Source: Candidatus Phycosocius bacilliformis
Lineage (GTDB): Bacteria; Pseudomonadota; Alphaproteobacteria; Caulobacterales; Aquidulcibacteraceae
NCBI RefSeq assembly: GCF_003112735.1
Contig: NZ_BFBR01000001.1
Span: 620,001 to 684,000 of the forward strand
Direction of reading: 5' to 3'
Length of the DNA: 64,000 nucleotides
Shown: piece by piece, positions 18,020-27,053 of the stretch
How the letters are laid out: every line of letters begins with the position of its first letter
Position numbering within the stretch: position 1 is the first letter of the stretch
Program-made: the position numbers and the translations under genes
The notes under the pieces: generated by a model
Told to the model about the DNA's origin: nothing
Seen by the model: only the letters and a program-made list of their open reading frames with translations
The model's database searches: none

Positions 18020-18526
18020 ATGACCCGCATCATCCCGATTTTTCTGGCCCTATTGGTTGCCGTAGGTGCGGCCTATTGGTTCTTTAAGCCTGCACCGGAT
18101 ATTCGATTTACCCGGTTTGAGACCGAACTACGCGAAATCGGAAAGTCTGGTAAACTTATCAGGAAAGTACCGCGTAACAGCAAAGTTGAAGTGGTGCAGG
18201 AATTGACCGAGTCCGGTGTGGCCGTGGCTTTTGTCGACACAAACGTCGGCGGCGTGATCAACTTGGCCGATTTGGATACAGATCGCCGTCCCGTCCTTAC
18301 CGGAGCCTATGTGGCAAAGGCCTTGGTCGAGCCTGTGAAGTTGCGGGCTGAACCTTCGCCACTTGCCCCAATCGTTGCCGAAATTCCGGCACGTGAATTG
18401 ATCCAAATCTGGGGGCAAACCGAAACCCCGAGCGGCAAATGGGCAGAGATTACCCGGCACAAGGACAAAGCCGTGGGCTATCTGCCGGTCAAAGACCTGG
18501 AAGCTGCCTCCCATCAATTGCGCTAG
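18020..18526 (+). CDS. Membrane-anchored SH3-like domain protein
   Basis: 168 residues. An N-terminal hydrophobic helix (IIPIFLALLVAVGAAYWFF, residues 4-22) anchors or exports it. The C-terminal half reads as a bacterial SH3 domain: ALVEPVKLRAEPSPLAPIVAEIPARELIQIWGQTETPSGKWAEI. The middle segment (residues about 40-90) may be a second, degenerate SH3-like barrel. AGGTCAGGC before ATG 18020 serves as the ribosome site. Such proteins usually act at the cell envelope, often binding peptidoglycan. No partner is evident. Confidence 0.75.
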   Translation: MTRIIPIFLALLVAVGAAYWFFKPAPDIRFTRFETELREIGKSGKLIRKVPRNSKVEVVQELTESGVAVAFVDTNVGGVINLADLDTDRRPVLTGAYVAKALVEPVKLRAEPSPLAPIVAEIPARELIQIWGQTETPSGKWAEITRHKDKAVGYLPVKDLEAASHQLR

Positions 18527-18541
18527 TTGGGCTGTTTGGAA

Positions 18542-19522
18542 TTACAGACCCGGCAATAGAATGGTCGCGCCAACGGTCTGGCGCGTTTCGAGCGCCCGAT
18601 GGGCTTCGGCCGCCTGCTCCAAGCTATATCGTGCCCCAATCACGGGACGGATGGCCCCGGATATAACGTGGCTGAACAAGTCCTCAGCGGCTTGATCCAG
18701 TTCGGCGGTTGTGGCGACGTAGTCGAACAATGTTGGGCGGGTCAGAAACAGAGAGCCCCGACGGGATAGTTCCAACGGAGAAATCGCCGCCGGCGGGCCT
18801 GACGCATTTCCAAAGCTGACCACGAGACCGCGACGGGCAGCACAGTCCAACGAGGCAGAAAGCGTGTCAGCCCCAACTGAATCATAGACAATCACGCATC
18901 CACGGCCCTGTGTGAGGTCTTTGACCCGCTCCACGAGTGGTTCAGTCCGGTACAGAATCGTTTCAGCACATCCATGTTCGCGTGCCAGGGCTGCTTTGTC
19001 ATCAGAGCCGACCGTGCCGATAACGCGCACCCCCAAATGGGCCAGCCAATCACAGGCAATCAAACCGACACCCCCGGCAGCCGCATGAAACAAGACCGTA
19101 TCACCTGACTTTAAAGGGCGAAGGCGCTGGATCAGGAATTCTGCCGTTAGGCCTTTGAGCAGGATGGCCGCAGCGGTTTCAAGGTCAATCCCATCGGGAA
19201 CATGGACGGCCTTGCCCTCGGGAACACATGCATAATCCGCATAGGCACCTACCGGACCAAGGCAGAAGGCAACTTTGTCACCGGGCTGAAAACGGGTGAC
19301 GTCATCGCCAACATCCTCGACAACCCCGGCCCCCTCCAATCCCAATCCTGTTGGAAGAGGCAGAGGATAAAGGCCGGTGCGTTGATAGATATCGATGAAA
19401 TTCAGACCGCACGCGGCCATGCGAATGAGAATTTCTCCAGGTTTTGGACGCGGTATGGCGACGTCTCGGAGTTCAAGTACGTCGGGACCGCCAAGCTGGC
19501 TAAGCCCAACCTGACGCATCAT
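18542..19522 (-). CDS. NADPH:quinone oxidoreductase (zeta-crystallin type)
   Basis: 326 residues, medium-chain dehydrogenase superfamily without structural zinc. Features: GLNFIDIYQRTGLYPLPLP and GLGLEGAGVVEDVG in the catalytic domain, then HAAAGGVGLIACDWLAHLG and GTVGSDDKAALAREHG in the NADPH-binding Rossmann domain. FNYID/FDYV-type motifs place it with quinone reductase QOR. It reduces quinones in the cytosol. Its ATG overlaps the TGA of the dienelactone hydrolase gene (ATGA), so the two are one operon; both could handle reactive aromatic or carbonyl compounds. Confidence 0.9.
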   Translation of the reverse strand: MMRQVGLSQLGGPDVLELRDVAIPRPKPGEILIRMAACGLNFIDIYQRTGLYPLPLPTGLGLEGAGVVEDVGDDVTRFQPGDKVAFCLGPVGAYADYACVPEGKAVHVPDGIDLETAAAILLKGLTAEFLIQRLRPLKSGDTVLFHAAAGGVGLIACDWLAHLGVRVIGTVGSDDKAALAREHGCAETILYRTEPLVERVKDLTQGRGCVIVYDSVGADTLSASLDCAARRGLVVSFGNASGPPAAISPLELSRRGSLFLTRPTLFDYVATTAELDQAAEDLFSHVISGAIRPVIGARYSLEQAAEAHRALETRQTVGATILLPGL

Positions 19523-20205
19523 GACAAATGCTCATCAAAGAAGGCAATCGTCCGCTGGTGGGCGAGGGCCGCCCCTGCAGCATCATAATGCTGGCCGCCA
19601 ATACGCGCGAACGCATGATCAAGGCCATCATAGACATACAGATGAATGTGATCCTGGCCTGATAAGCCGGTCTTCATTGCGGCCTGTGCATCCTTATTCA
19701 CAAAGGAATCTTCTGAGGCGACATGCAACAAAAGGGGCTTGGTCTGTGGCCCGACTTCGGCCAGCCGATCTTGAATACCCACACCATAATAGCTGACGCT
19801 GGCGGTAATGGAGGTGCGTGTGGCGGTCAAATAGGCCAGAAGTCCGCCCAGACAATAGCCGACTGCGCCGACCTTCTGGTGAGTTTTCTGAAGATAGTCG
19901 ATGGTAGCCTGAATATCGACTATGCCAGTATCGACATTAAACTTACCAAAATAGTCAAAGGCTTTCTGCCACTCTTCCGGCGTTTGATCTGTGATATCAA
20001 TACCTGGCTGAATGCGCCAGAACAGGTCTGGCACAACGGCAAGATAACCCTGTTCGGCATAGACATCGGCAAGATCGCGCATGACTTTATTGACGCCGAA
20101 AATCTCTTGGATAACGACCAAGGCACGGCCATTTGGCCGGTTAGGCGTAGCGACATAGGCTTGGAATTCGCCATCAGGTCCGGTGATCGTGACATACGCG
20201 CCCAT
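19519..20205 (-). CDS. Dienelactone hydrolase family protein
   Basis: 228-residue alpha/beta hydrolase. The catalytic residues of the family are visible: Cys118 in GYCLGG, Asp166 in ASEDSF, His197 in GLDHAFAR, plus Glu36 in QEIFGVN. It resembles carboxymethylenebutenolidase, which opens dienelactone in chlorocatechol breakdown. Many bacterial homologues have other or unknown substrates, and no catechol pathway genes are nearby. A strong ribosome site (GGAGAGG) precedes ATG 20205. First gene of a two-gene operon with the quinone oxidoreductase. Confidence 0.88.
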   Translation of the reverse strand: MGAYVTITGPDGEFQAYVATPNRPNGRALVVIQEIFGVNKVMRDLADVYAEQGYLAVVPDLFWRIQPGIDITDQTPEEWQKAFDYFGKFNVDTGIVDIQATIDYLQKTHQKVGAVGYCLGGLLAYLTATRTSITASVSYYGVGIQDRLAEVGPQTKPLLLHVASEDSFVNKDAQAAMKTGLSGQDHIHLYVYDGLDHAFARIGGQHYDAAGAALAHQRTIAFFDEHLS

Positions 20206-20402
20206 ATGTGTATCCTCTCCAAATCAGATTGTGCTCTGTCCCGGCTTGAACTGGCCCGATTGCGGCCCCAAGTCTGGGTTTACGGCTAAGACCTAGTCGT
20301 AAGACCGATAGAAGACAATCGGTTTTGGTGCCAAGGCTGGCAGTAAGGCCGGACAGCAAGCGCGGTTCCGGACTGCCCGCTGCGGATTGGGAGATTTCTG
20401 AC

Positions 20403-20696
20403 ATGAAAGTCAGCATTGAAGTGGATTTGACACCGAGCGAGGCGCGCGAATTATTGGGCATGCCCAATTTGACGGCCATTCAGGAAACTTTCGTTGGAAT
20501 CGCCAAGGATAAGCTTGAAAAGACTGGGAATTTGGTTGATGTGGAGCCGATGCTGAAGACCTGGACCGGTCTTGGTGGGGTCGCCACGGAGGCCTTTGGT
20601 GCGCTGGTGGGTGCCGCCCTGAAAGTTGCAACAAGCGACCTACCCACCAAGCCGTCGGCATCACCAGACAAGAGCACCAGCGACAAGAAATCGTGA
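20403..20696 (+). CDS. Small DUF6489-type protein
   Basis: 97 residues from ATG 20403; the frame is open upstream to 20325 but the family start (MKVSIEVDLTPSEARELLGMP) fits here. It begins with a short beta strand and a helix and continues as an amphipathic helix with LVDVEPMLKTW, then a Gly/Ala-rich segment and a polar tail. I recognise it as the small alphaproteobacterial DUF6489 type; function unknown, though size and composition recall phasin-like or granule-associated helical proteins (inference). Its stop overlaps the GTG of mnmE. Confidence 0.75.
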   Translation: MKVSIEVDLTPSEARELLGMPNLTAIQETFVGIAKDKLEKTGNLVDVEPMLKTWTGLGGVATEAFGALVGAALKVATSDLPTKPSASPDKSTSDKKS

Positions 20697-22006
20697 GCAC
20701 TCACACGATTGTGGCCCCGGCATCAGGTCCTGGGCCTGCCGGGGTCAGCATCATCCGCTTGTCGGGGCCGGCATGTGCGGCCGTCGGGATGGCGCTATTG
20801 GGCGGCCTGCCACCACCGCGACAGGCGCGCTTGGTGCGGGTTTTGGATCCGGACGGTGCACCAATTGATCGGGCTTTAGCGTTGTTTTTCAAGGCGCCGC
20901 ACAGTTTTACCGGTGAAGATGTGCTTGAGCTGCACGTGCATGGTGGTCCCGCCGTTGTGCGTGACACATTGGCTGCCTGCTTGGCGGTGGAGGGCGTGCG
21001 TTTGGCTGAGCCGGGCGCATTTAGCCGGCGGGCTTTCCAAAATGGCAAAATGGACCTGACCGCCGCAGAAGGCCTTGCTGATCTCGTTGAAGCTGAAACC
21101 GCCGCCCAACGCAAACAGGCGCTGCGCCAAATGGAGGGGGCGTTGGCCGGTGAAGTCGAGCGGTGGCGTGAGACAATTATTGATAGCCTGGCCGATGCAG
21201 AAGGCGATATTGATTTTCCTGATGAGGACTTGCCGCCTGGCCTTAGCCTGCGCGCCCGTGAGCGGATTGCAGCTTTGCGGGCCAGCCTTACAGGCTTTCT
21301 CGATGATTCCCGGCGGGCAGAGCGGGTGCGGTCTGGGTTTCAGGTGGTCATCATCGGCCGGCCAAACGCTGGCAAATCAAGTTTAATCAATCAGTTAGCA
21401 CAGCGAGACGCGGCGATTGTTTCAGCAAAGCCTGGAACAACACGTGACATTGTCGATGTGCGCGTGGTATTGGGCGGGATGGTTGTGCTTGTGTCGGACA
21501 CCGCTGGGCTGCGGACGTCGCAAGATGAGATTGAGGCGGAAGGCATAAGGCGGGCGCGACAACGGGCATTGGATGCAGATTTACGACTGGGCCTTCTGAC
21601 CCATGAAGATGAGCGCGCTGAGTTTGCCGATTTGATGCGGCCCGGGGATGTTTGGCTTTTAGGTCAGGCCGATCGCATCGCTTGGCCGGCAGCTGGTTCG
21701 GACGAGATTGTGATTTCAAGCGTGACCCGACAGGGGCTTGTGCAGCTCGAAGAGCTTATTGCTACGCGGGCGCAACAAGATGCTGCGCGATCAGAAGCAC
21801 CACCATTGACACGGTTGCGTCACCAAGAAGCGGTTCGCGAAGCCGTGTCTGCACTCGACCGCGCCCTCAATGCCCCGGCAGAGGCCGCGGAACTTGTGGC
21901 GGAGGATTTGCGGCTTGCGGCGCGATCCCTCGGACGGATTACTGGCCGTGTTGATATTGAAGATGTGTTGGACCGATTGTTCTCACAATTCTGCATCGGC
22001 AAATAG
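20693..22006 (+). CDS. mnmE: tRNA uridine-5-carboxymethylaminomethyl(34) synthesis GTPase
   Basis: 437 residues starting at GTG 20693, which overlaps the stop of the preceding small gene (GTGA). The N-terminal tetrahydrofolate-binding domain starts TIVAPASGPGPAGVSIIRLSG. The inserted G domain has GRPNAGKSSLINQ, the DTAGLR switch, and the C-terminus ends in the obligatory CIGK. Works with MnmG to modify U34 in the wobble position of several tRNAs. The G domain's NKxD element is less clear (GQADRI), as in some alphaproteobacterial MnmE. Confidence 0.96.
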   Translation: MSTHTIVAPASGPGPAGVSIIRLSGPACAAVGMALLGGLPPPRQARLVRVLDPDGAPIDRALALFFKAPHSFTGEDVLELHVHGGPAVVRDTLAACLAVEGVRLAEPGAFSRRAFQNGKMDLTAAEGLADLVEAETAAQRKQALRQMEGALAGEVERWRETIIDSLADAEGDIDFPDEDLPPGLSLRARERIAALRASLTGFLDDSRRAERVRSGFQVVIIGRPNAGKSSLINQLAQRDAAIVSAKPGTTRDIVDVRVVLGGMVVLVSDTAGLRTSQDEIEAEGIRRARQRALDADLRLGLLTHEDERAEFADLMRPGDVWLLGQADRIAWPAAGSDEIVISSVTRQGLVQLEELIATRAQQDAARSEAPPLTRLRHQEAVREAVSALDRALNAPAEAAELVAEDLRLAARSLGRITGRVDIEDVLDRLFSQFCIGK

Positions 22007-22042
22007 GCGGTGCGAGTAGCCGCAAAGTTTGACGCGACAGCT

Positions 22043-22058
22043 TGTTTCACGTGAAACA
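22043..22058. other. parS: parS centromere site 1
   Basis: Perfect 16-bp palindrome tgttTCACGTGAaaca, the consensus ParB-binding parS. It lies in the mnmE-mnmG intergenic region, about 3.4 kb upstream of parB. Confidence 0.95.
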
Positions 22059-22141
22059 GTCTGAAGGAACGAGTCGACCTGTGGCATAAGTTTCGCTATG
22101 GAGGCCCCCCTCCCTTTCTATACCTATGCGAGACCGGCATC

Positions 22142-24013
22142 GTGACCCACAGCAGGTTTGACACCATTATCATTGGCGGCGGCCATGCAGGCTGTGAAGC
22201 GGCAGCGGCCAGTGCGCGCGCCGGGGCCAAAACTCTTTTGGTCACACACAAGGCCAGCACGATTGGTGAAATGTCGTGCAACCCCGCGATTGGCGGATTG
22301 GGCAAGGGTCACCTCGTGCGTGAGATCGATGCGCTTGACGGCATTATGGGGAAGGCGGCTGACGCGGCTGGGATTCAATTTCGAATGTTGAATCGCTCCA
22401 AAGGGCCCGCCGTACGTGGGCCCCGTGCCCAAGCGGACCGCAAGCTTTATCGCCAAGCTATTCAGGATCTGTTGGCCGAGCAAGGAAATCTGACAATTCT
22501 GAGCGCAGCGGTTGAGGATCTTATTCTGACGGATGGTCATTGTGCCGGTGTCGTGCTGGCCGATGGAACGCGCATCATGGCGGGGGCTGTTGTCCTGACA
22601 ACGGGCACCTTCCTTAATGGGATGATCCATCTGGGTCAAAAGACATGGCCAGCCGGTCGAATTGATGAAGCTCCGGCGATCGGCTTGGCCCAAACGCTTT
22701 ATCGACTTGGTTTGCCCATGGGGCGGCTCAAGACTGGCACACCCGCCCGCCTTGATGGACGGACAATCGATTACTCGGTTTGCGAGATTCAACCCGGTGA
22801 TGCGCCGCCAGTTCCATTCTCTTTCCTGAATGAGGTCATCACCACACCCCAAGTGCCCTGTTGGATCACGTGGACTACCCCACAAACCCACCAGATCATA
22901 CGCGATAATCTGCATTTGTCGGCTGTATATGGCGGGGCGATTGAGGGGCGAGGGCCGCGTTACTGTCCGTCGATTGAGGACAAGATTGTTCGCTTTTCGG
23001 ATAAGGACCGGCATCAGATCTTCCTCGAACCCGAGGGGCTTGATGACCCAACCATTTATCCAAACGGCATTTCGACCTCATTTCCGGAGGAAATTCAGGC
23101 TGCTTTCATGCGCACAATTCCTGGTCTCGAACGGGTTGAGATCCTGCGCTATGCTTATGCAATTGAATATGACTATGTCGATCCGCGTGCGCTCGGTGCC
23201 GATCTGTCGGTGCAGTCTGTTCCGGGTCTTTATCTGGCAGGGCAGATTAATGGCACAACCGGCTATGAAGAGGCCGCAGCACAGGGGCTTGTTGCCGGTT
23301 TAAATGCTGCGCGCCGGGTTGGCGGGCAGGACCCGGTCCATTTCCGCCGCGATGAGGCCTATATTGGGGTGATGATTGATGACCTGATCACCCGTGGTGT
23401 GTCTGAGCCATATCGGATGTTCACGTCGCGCGCTGAGTATCGCTTGACCTTGCGGGCCGACAACGCCGATCAACGTCTGACCCCACTTGGCGTTTCGCTG
23501 GGTCTGGTAGGCCCAACACGGGCTGCCGCCTTCTTGGCGAAGCTTGAAGAGATTGAAGCGGCGATGACCCTCGCCAAGTCACGCCTGATTTCGCCAACCG
23601 AGGCCAACCGTTTCGGCCTGCCCGTCAATCAAGATGGCCGCAAGCGCAGCCTTTTGGAGTTGATCGCGCATCCGCAGATCGGTCTTGATCGCTTGGTCGA
23701 TCTCTTCCCTGACTTGGCGGCCCTATCAGCACGTGCTCGGACGCATCTCGAAACAGAAGCCGTCTATTGTGGCTATTTGGATCGCCAGCAGGCCGATATT
23801 CTGGCATTTCGCCGCGATGAGGAATTGGGATTGCCCGCCGATCTCGACTACCAAGCGATCGGCGGACTCTCGAACGAGGTGCGTGAGAAGCTCAGCAAGG
23901 TCCGGCCCAGCACTGTGGGTCAAGCCGCCCGGATCGAGGGTATGACCCCAGGGGCCCTAACTGCACTTCTTGCATATGTCCGGCGGGGAGCAACAGCTCG
24001 TGTCAGCGCCTAA
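22142..24013 (+). CDS. mnmG: tRNA uridine-5-carboxymethylaminomethyl(34) synthesis enzyme, FAD-dependent
   Basis: 623 residues from GTG 22142. The dinucleotide-binding [17 protein letters not shown] is at the N-terminus. [24 protein letters not shown] and [21 protein letters not shown] are diagnostic of GidA/MnmG. The C-terminal helical domain (YIDRQ-type stretch YLDRQQADI) binds MnmE. Partner of MnmE in making cmnm5U34. The end overlaps rsmG by 14 bases. Conserved order mnmE-mnmG-rsmG-parA-parB. Confidence 0.97.
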   Translation: MTHSRFDTIIIGGGHAGCEAAAASARAGAKTLLVTHKASTIGEMSCNPAIGGLGKGHLVREIDALDGIMGKAADAAGIQFRMLNRSKGPAVRGPRAQADRKLYRQAIQDLLAEQGNLTILSAAVEDLILTDGHCAGVVLADGTRIMAGAVVLTTGTFLNGMIHLGQKTWPAGRIDEAPAIGLAQTLYRLGLPMGRLKTGTPARLDGRTIDYSVCEIQPGDAPPVPFSFLNEVITTPQVPCWITWTTPQTHQIIRDNLHLSAVYGGAIEGRGPRYCPSIEDKIVRFSDKDRHQIFLEPEGLDDPTIYPNGISTSFPEEIQAAFMRTIPGLERVEILRYAYAIEYDYVDPRALGADLSVQSVPGLYLAGQINGTTGYEEAAAQGLVAGLNAARRVGGQDPVHFRRDEAYIGVMIDDLITRGVSEPYRMFTSRAEYRLTLRADNADQRLTPLGVSLGLVGPTRAAAFLAKLEEIEAAMTLAKSRLISPTEANRFGLPVNQDGRKRSLLELIAHPQIGLDRLVDLFPDLAALSARARTHLETEAVYCGYLDRQQADILAFRRDEELGLPADLDYQAIGGLSNEVREKLSKVRPSTVGQAARIEGMTPGALTALLAYVRRGATARVSA

Positions 24014-24668
24014 GGATGACCGCGACCGCGAGGCCGTCCAAGTCAGACTCATGAATGCTTATGGTGTTTCACGTGAAACACTCCGTCGATTTGAATCCTA
24101 TGAGGCCCTACTGACCAAATGGGCTCCGCGGATCAATCTCGTCGGTGCGTCAACGCTTTCAGCTTTTTGGCAGCGACATATTCTTGATTCAGTGCAGATC
24201 CTGCCTCTGGCGAGCCCACAGGCGCAGACTTGGGTCGACTTCGGCACCGGGGCTGGCTTTCCAGGATTGGTGCTTGCCGCACTTCTGGCCGAGCGGGGAT
24301 CCGCGCAAGTCCAACTGGTAGAGGCCAGCGCAAAGCGTTGCGCTTTCTTGCGTGAAGCGGCACGCGCGATGGAAATCACGGTCGAAATCACCCACGCCAA
24401 ACTGGAGGCAGTGACACCACGCCCGGTCGATGTGGTTACGGCCCGCGCCTTTACAGCCCTTGACCGCCTTCTTGCCTATGCCGCGCCATGGCAAGGCCCA
24501 GCCACACAAGCACTGTTTCCAAAAGGGGAAGAAGTGTCAGCCGAACTTGAACAGGCCTCGACAAATTGGCTCTTTACGTCGACAATCCACCCATCGGCGA
24601 GTGACACACGCGGTTGTGTCCTCGAGATCACCAACTGGCAATCCAAGGCAGGACCCACATCGTCATGA
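24000..24668 (+). CDS. rsmG: 16S rRNA (guanine(527)-N7)-methyltransferase
   Basis: 222 residues from GTG 24000, which has CGGGGAG nine bases upstream and lies inside the end of mnmG. An upstream ATG at 23970 is less likely. Class I methyltransferase with [16 protein letters not shown] (SAM-binding loop), [14 protein letters not shown], and [13 protein letters not shown]. It methylates G527 in the 530 loop of 16S rRNA. The gene contains a second perfect parS, coding for the VSRET stretch. Its stop overlaps the parA start. Confidence 0.95.
   Translation: MSAPKDDRDREAVQVRLMNAYGVSRETLRRFESYEALLTKWAPRINLVGASTLSAFWQRHILDSVQILPLASPQAQTWVDFGTGAGFPGLVLAALLAERGSAQVQLVEASAKRCAFLREAARAMEITVEITHAKLEAVTPRPVDVVTARAFTALDRLLAYAAPWQGPATQALFPKGEEVSAELEQASTNWLFTSTIHPSASDTRGCVLEITNWQSKAGPTSS
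24065..24080. other. parS: parS centromere site 2, inside rsmG
   Basis: A second perfect tgtttcacgtgaaaca within the rsmG reading frame, 2.0 kb from site 1 and 1.4 kb upstream of parB. Together they mark a ParB loading zone. Confidence 0.95.
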
Positions 24669-25474
24669 AAAAGACACGCGTCATTGCAGTGGCCAATCAG
24701 AAGGGCGGGGTCGGAAAGACCACGACCGCCATTAATCTTGCGACCGCCTTGGCAGCCGTTGGTGAATCTGTGCTCATTCTGGATATCGACGCACAAGGAA
24801 ATGCGTCCACAGGATTGGGTGTTGCGGCATCTTCGCGCAAACTGACCTCTTATGATGTGATCATGGATGAAGCATCTCTCGCCGAAGCCGCGATTGCAAC
24901 GCGCATACCCAATTTGTCGGTCATACCGGCAAGTGTTGATCTGGCCGGGGTCGAGACCGAATTGGCCCAAGCGGTGAACCGAGCTTTCCGACTGCGGGAT
25001 GCCTTGGCGCGACACCGGGTGGATGTCAGCCGCGGGGATGCCACACATTATGATTTCATCTTGATCGATTGCCCGCCGTCGCTCAATGTTGTCACCATCA
25101 ATGCAATGACAGCCGCCGATGCGGTCCTGGTGCCGCTGCAGTGTGAGTTTTTTGCCCTTGAAGGCCTCACCCAGCTGATGCGCACCGTCGATTTGGTCAA
25201 AGGGTCGCTCAACCCAGCACTTGAAATCCAGGGCATCGTGCTGACCATGTATGATCAGCGCAATAATCTGTCCGATCAGGTTGCCATGGATGTGCGCACA
25301 CATTTGGGCGATAAAGTCTATGCAACCGTGATTCCCCGCAATGTCCGGGTGTCCGAAGCCCCGTCTTTTGGCAAACCCGCTTTGCTCTATGATCACAAGT
25401 GTTCGGGCAGTCAGGCCTATATGCGGCTGGCCAGTGAAGTCCTGCAACGCGAACGTACAAGGTTAGCAGCATGA
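24665..25474 (+). CDS. parA: Chromosome-partitioning ATPase ParA
   Basis: 269 residues from ATG 24665, which overlaps the rsmG stop (ATGA). The deviant Walker A QKGGVGKTTTAINLATALA lies near the N-terminus, followed by LDIDAQGNASTGLG and IDCPPSLNVVTINAM (Walker B). ParA binds DNA nonspecifically as an ATP dimer and guides ParB-parS complexes to the new pole. It is coupled to parB by another ATGA overlap, so mnmG-rsmG-parA-parB read as one transcript. Confidence 0.97.
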   Translation: MKKTRVIAVANQKGGVGKTTTAINLATALAAVGESVLILDIDAQGNASTGLGVAASSRKLTSYDVIMDEASLAEAAIATRIPNLSVIPASVDLAGVETELAQAVNRAFRLRDALARHRVDVSRGDATHYDFILIDCPPSLNVVTINAMTAADAVLVPLQCEFFALEGLTQLMRTVDLVKGSLNPALEIQGIVLTMYDQRNNLSDQVAMDVRTHLGDKVYATVIPRNVRVSEAPSFGKPALLYDHKCSGSQAYMRLASEVLQRERTRLAA

Positions 25475-26394
25475 GCGACGAAACCGACATTTCCCCCAAA
25501 ACAAAGGCAGATGCACGCCCGGCCCGCGGCTTGGGACGCGGCTTATCGGCTCTGCTCGGTGACGCCGAGACCACCCGCCCCTCGGATGAGCGGCCCGCTG
25601 ATACTGGCCCGCGCGAGATCGGGCTTGATCTCATCATTCGCAATCCTCAACAGCCCCGCCGTCAATTTGCCGAAGAGGACTTGCAGACCTTGGCGGAGTC
25701 CATTCGGCTGCACGGCATCTTACAGCCCTTGCTCTTGCGCCCGTTAGACGATGGCACCGGTCGGTATGAAATTGTCGCCGGAGAGCGCCGGTGGCGTGCA
25801 GCCCAGCGTGCCGGTCTGCATGCTGTCCCAGCACTGATCCGCACCTTTGATGATTTGGCGACGCTTGAGGTTGCAATCGTTGAAAATGTGCAGCGGGCCG
25901 ATTTGAACCCGATCGAAGAAGCCCTTGCCTTTCAACAATTAGCCGAGCGCTTTGGCCGAACCCAACAGGCGATCGCGGATACGGTCGGCAAAAGCCGCGC
26001 CCATGTCGCCAATATGATGCGGTTGCTTGGATTACCTGAAGCCGTAAAGGACCTCGTGCGATCTGGCGAGTTAAGCGCCGGTCACGCCCGCACGCTTTTG
26101 GGTGTGGCAGATCCATTGGCTGCGGCACGCAGCATCCTTGAACGTGGTTTAAGTGTGCGCGATGCCGAAAAACTCGCCACCCGAGCCGACTCGATCGGCC
26201 GATCTGGCACCACCCGCAGCGATGATGCGGCAGATACCGACTCCAAAGCCTTGGCACATGATTTGTCAGCCGCCTTGGGCCTTGATGTCAGCCTCGCCCA
26301 CAAGGGCAATAAGGGTGGCGCGCTGACCATTCATTATCGCAGCCTCGATCAACTTGATGATCTTTGCCGCAAACTAACTGCTCTGGCCCGCTAA
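25471..26394 (+). CDS. parB: Chromosome-partitioning protein ParB
   Basis: 307 residues. The CTP-binding N-terminal domain contains IIRNPQQPRRQFAEEDLQTLAESIRLHGILQPL and GERRWRAAQRAGL. The central helix-turn-helix (TQQAIADTVGKSRAHVANMMRLLGLP) reads parS. The C-terminal dimer domain ends LTIHYRSLDQLDDLCRKL. The N-terminus has a basic ARPARGLGRGLSALLGD segment, typical for ParA contact. Converges with the RibD-like gene with a four-base overlap of the ends. Confidence 0.97.
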   Translation: MSDETDISPKTKADARPARGLGRGLSALLGDAETTRPSDERPADTGPREIGLDLIIRNPQQPRRQFAEEDLQTLAESIRLHGILQPLLLRPLDDGTGRYEIVAGERRWRAAQRAGLHAVPALIRTFDDLATLEVAIVENVQRADLNPIEEALAFQQLAERFGRTQQAIADTVGKSRAHVANMMRLLGLPEAVKDLVRSGELSAGHARTLLGVADPLAAARSILERGLSVRDAEKLATRADSIGRSGTTRSDDAADTDSKALAHDLSAALGLDVSLAHKGNKGGALTIHYRSLDQLDDLCRKLTALAR

Positions 26395-27050
26395 TCCGGA
26401 TCACATGAATCGACCAGACCGAGCGCCTCAGCCGCAAGTGCTGCCGGCGACCCGCTTGGCAAACACAGCCGCATCACGCCAGCCTGCCCCAAACCAGTGA
26501 GATGTGCCAGCAAGCCGTCTGCCTCACCTTCGATCAGAACAGCATCAAATTGCGGGGTTGGTACGCCAATATGGACCCATGGCAGACCTGTCCGCAACCG
26601 CTTGGCAAAACCAGCAATTTGGGCCTCTCCCTCATCAGCCAATAAACCCACGCTGACGTCGATCCCTGCCGCACGCAATCGCGCAGCACCTTCCCCGCAT
26701 GTCCGCACATCCGGGTCCAAAACACTGATAATGACCGCACGCACCCCGGCCGCGATAAGACTGTCACTGCAAGCAGGCCCTCGCAGGCTTGTATGCGCGC
26801 AGGGCTCTAGCGTGACGAAGGCAGTCGCGCCACGCGCAGCTCGTCCCGCCATTGCTAAAGCGACGGCCTCCGCGTGAGGTCGTCCCCCGGCTTGGGTGCG
26901 GCCCTCTCCGACAATTTCTCCGCCCTTCACCAGAACACAACCCACACTTGGATTGGGTTGGGTCAGCCCAAGTCCGCTGCGCGCCAATGTCAACGCCCGC
27001 GCCATAAAGTCGGTCTCGCTCTCCGACCAGACTCGGGCAAGCTCGCTCAT
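26391..27050 (-). CDS. ribD: RibD-like deaminase lacking a full reductase domain
   Basis: 219 residues, against about 360 for bifunctional RibD. The zinc deaminase domain is complete: H59-A-E61, PC84 and C94. The C84-C94 spacing is one residue longer than in E. coli RibD. After LPWVHI, where the reductase domain should begin, only about 65 residues follow. They keep a fragment like its C-terminal end (DAVLIEGEADGLLAHL...LGLVDS) but no NADPH-binding core. It could do the pyrimidine deamination step of riboflavin synthesis with a separate reductase, or be a decayed paralogue. It lies three bases after gpmA. Confidence 0.8.
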   Translation of the reverse strand: MSELARVWSESETDFMARALTLARSGLGLTQPNPSVGCVLVKGGEIVGEGRTQAGGRPHAEAVALAMAGRAARGATAFVTLEPCAHTSLRGPACSDSLIAAGVRAVIISVLDPDVRTCGEGAARLRAAGIDVSVGLLADEGEAQIAGFAKRLRTGLPWVHIGVPTPQFDAVLIEGEADGLLAHLTGLGQAGVMRLCLPSGSPAALAAEALGLVDSCDPD

Positions 27051-27053
27051 GAA

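Noticed and set aside
22124-23014. Minus-strand open frame of 296 codons opposite mnmG
   Set aside because: Shadow of mnmG; no family motif and no ribosome site.
24476-25447. Long minus-strand open frame of 323 codons opposite parA
   Set aside because: It is antisense to parA and rsmG, whose protein motifs are unmistakable. Its composition (His, Gln, Ile, Cys rich) is that of a shadow frame.
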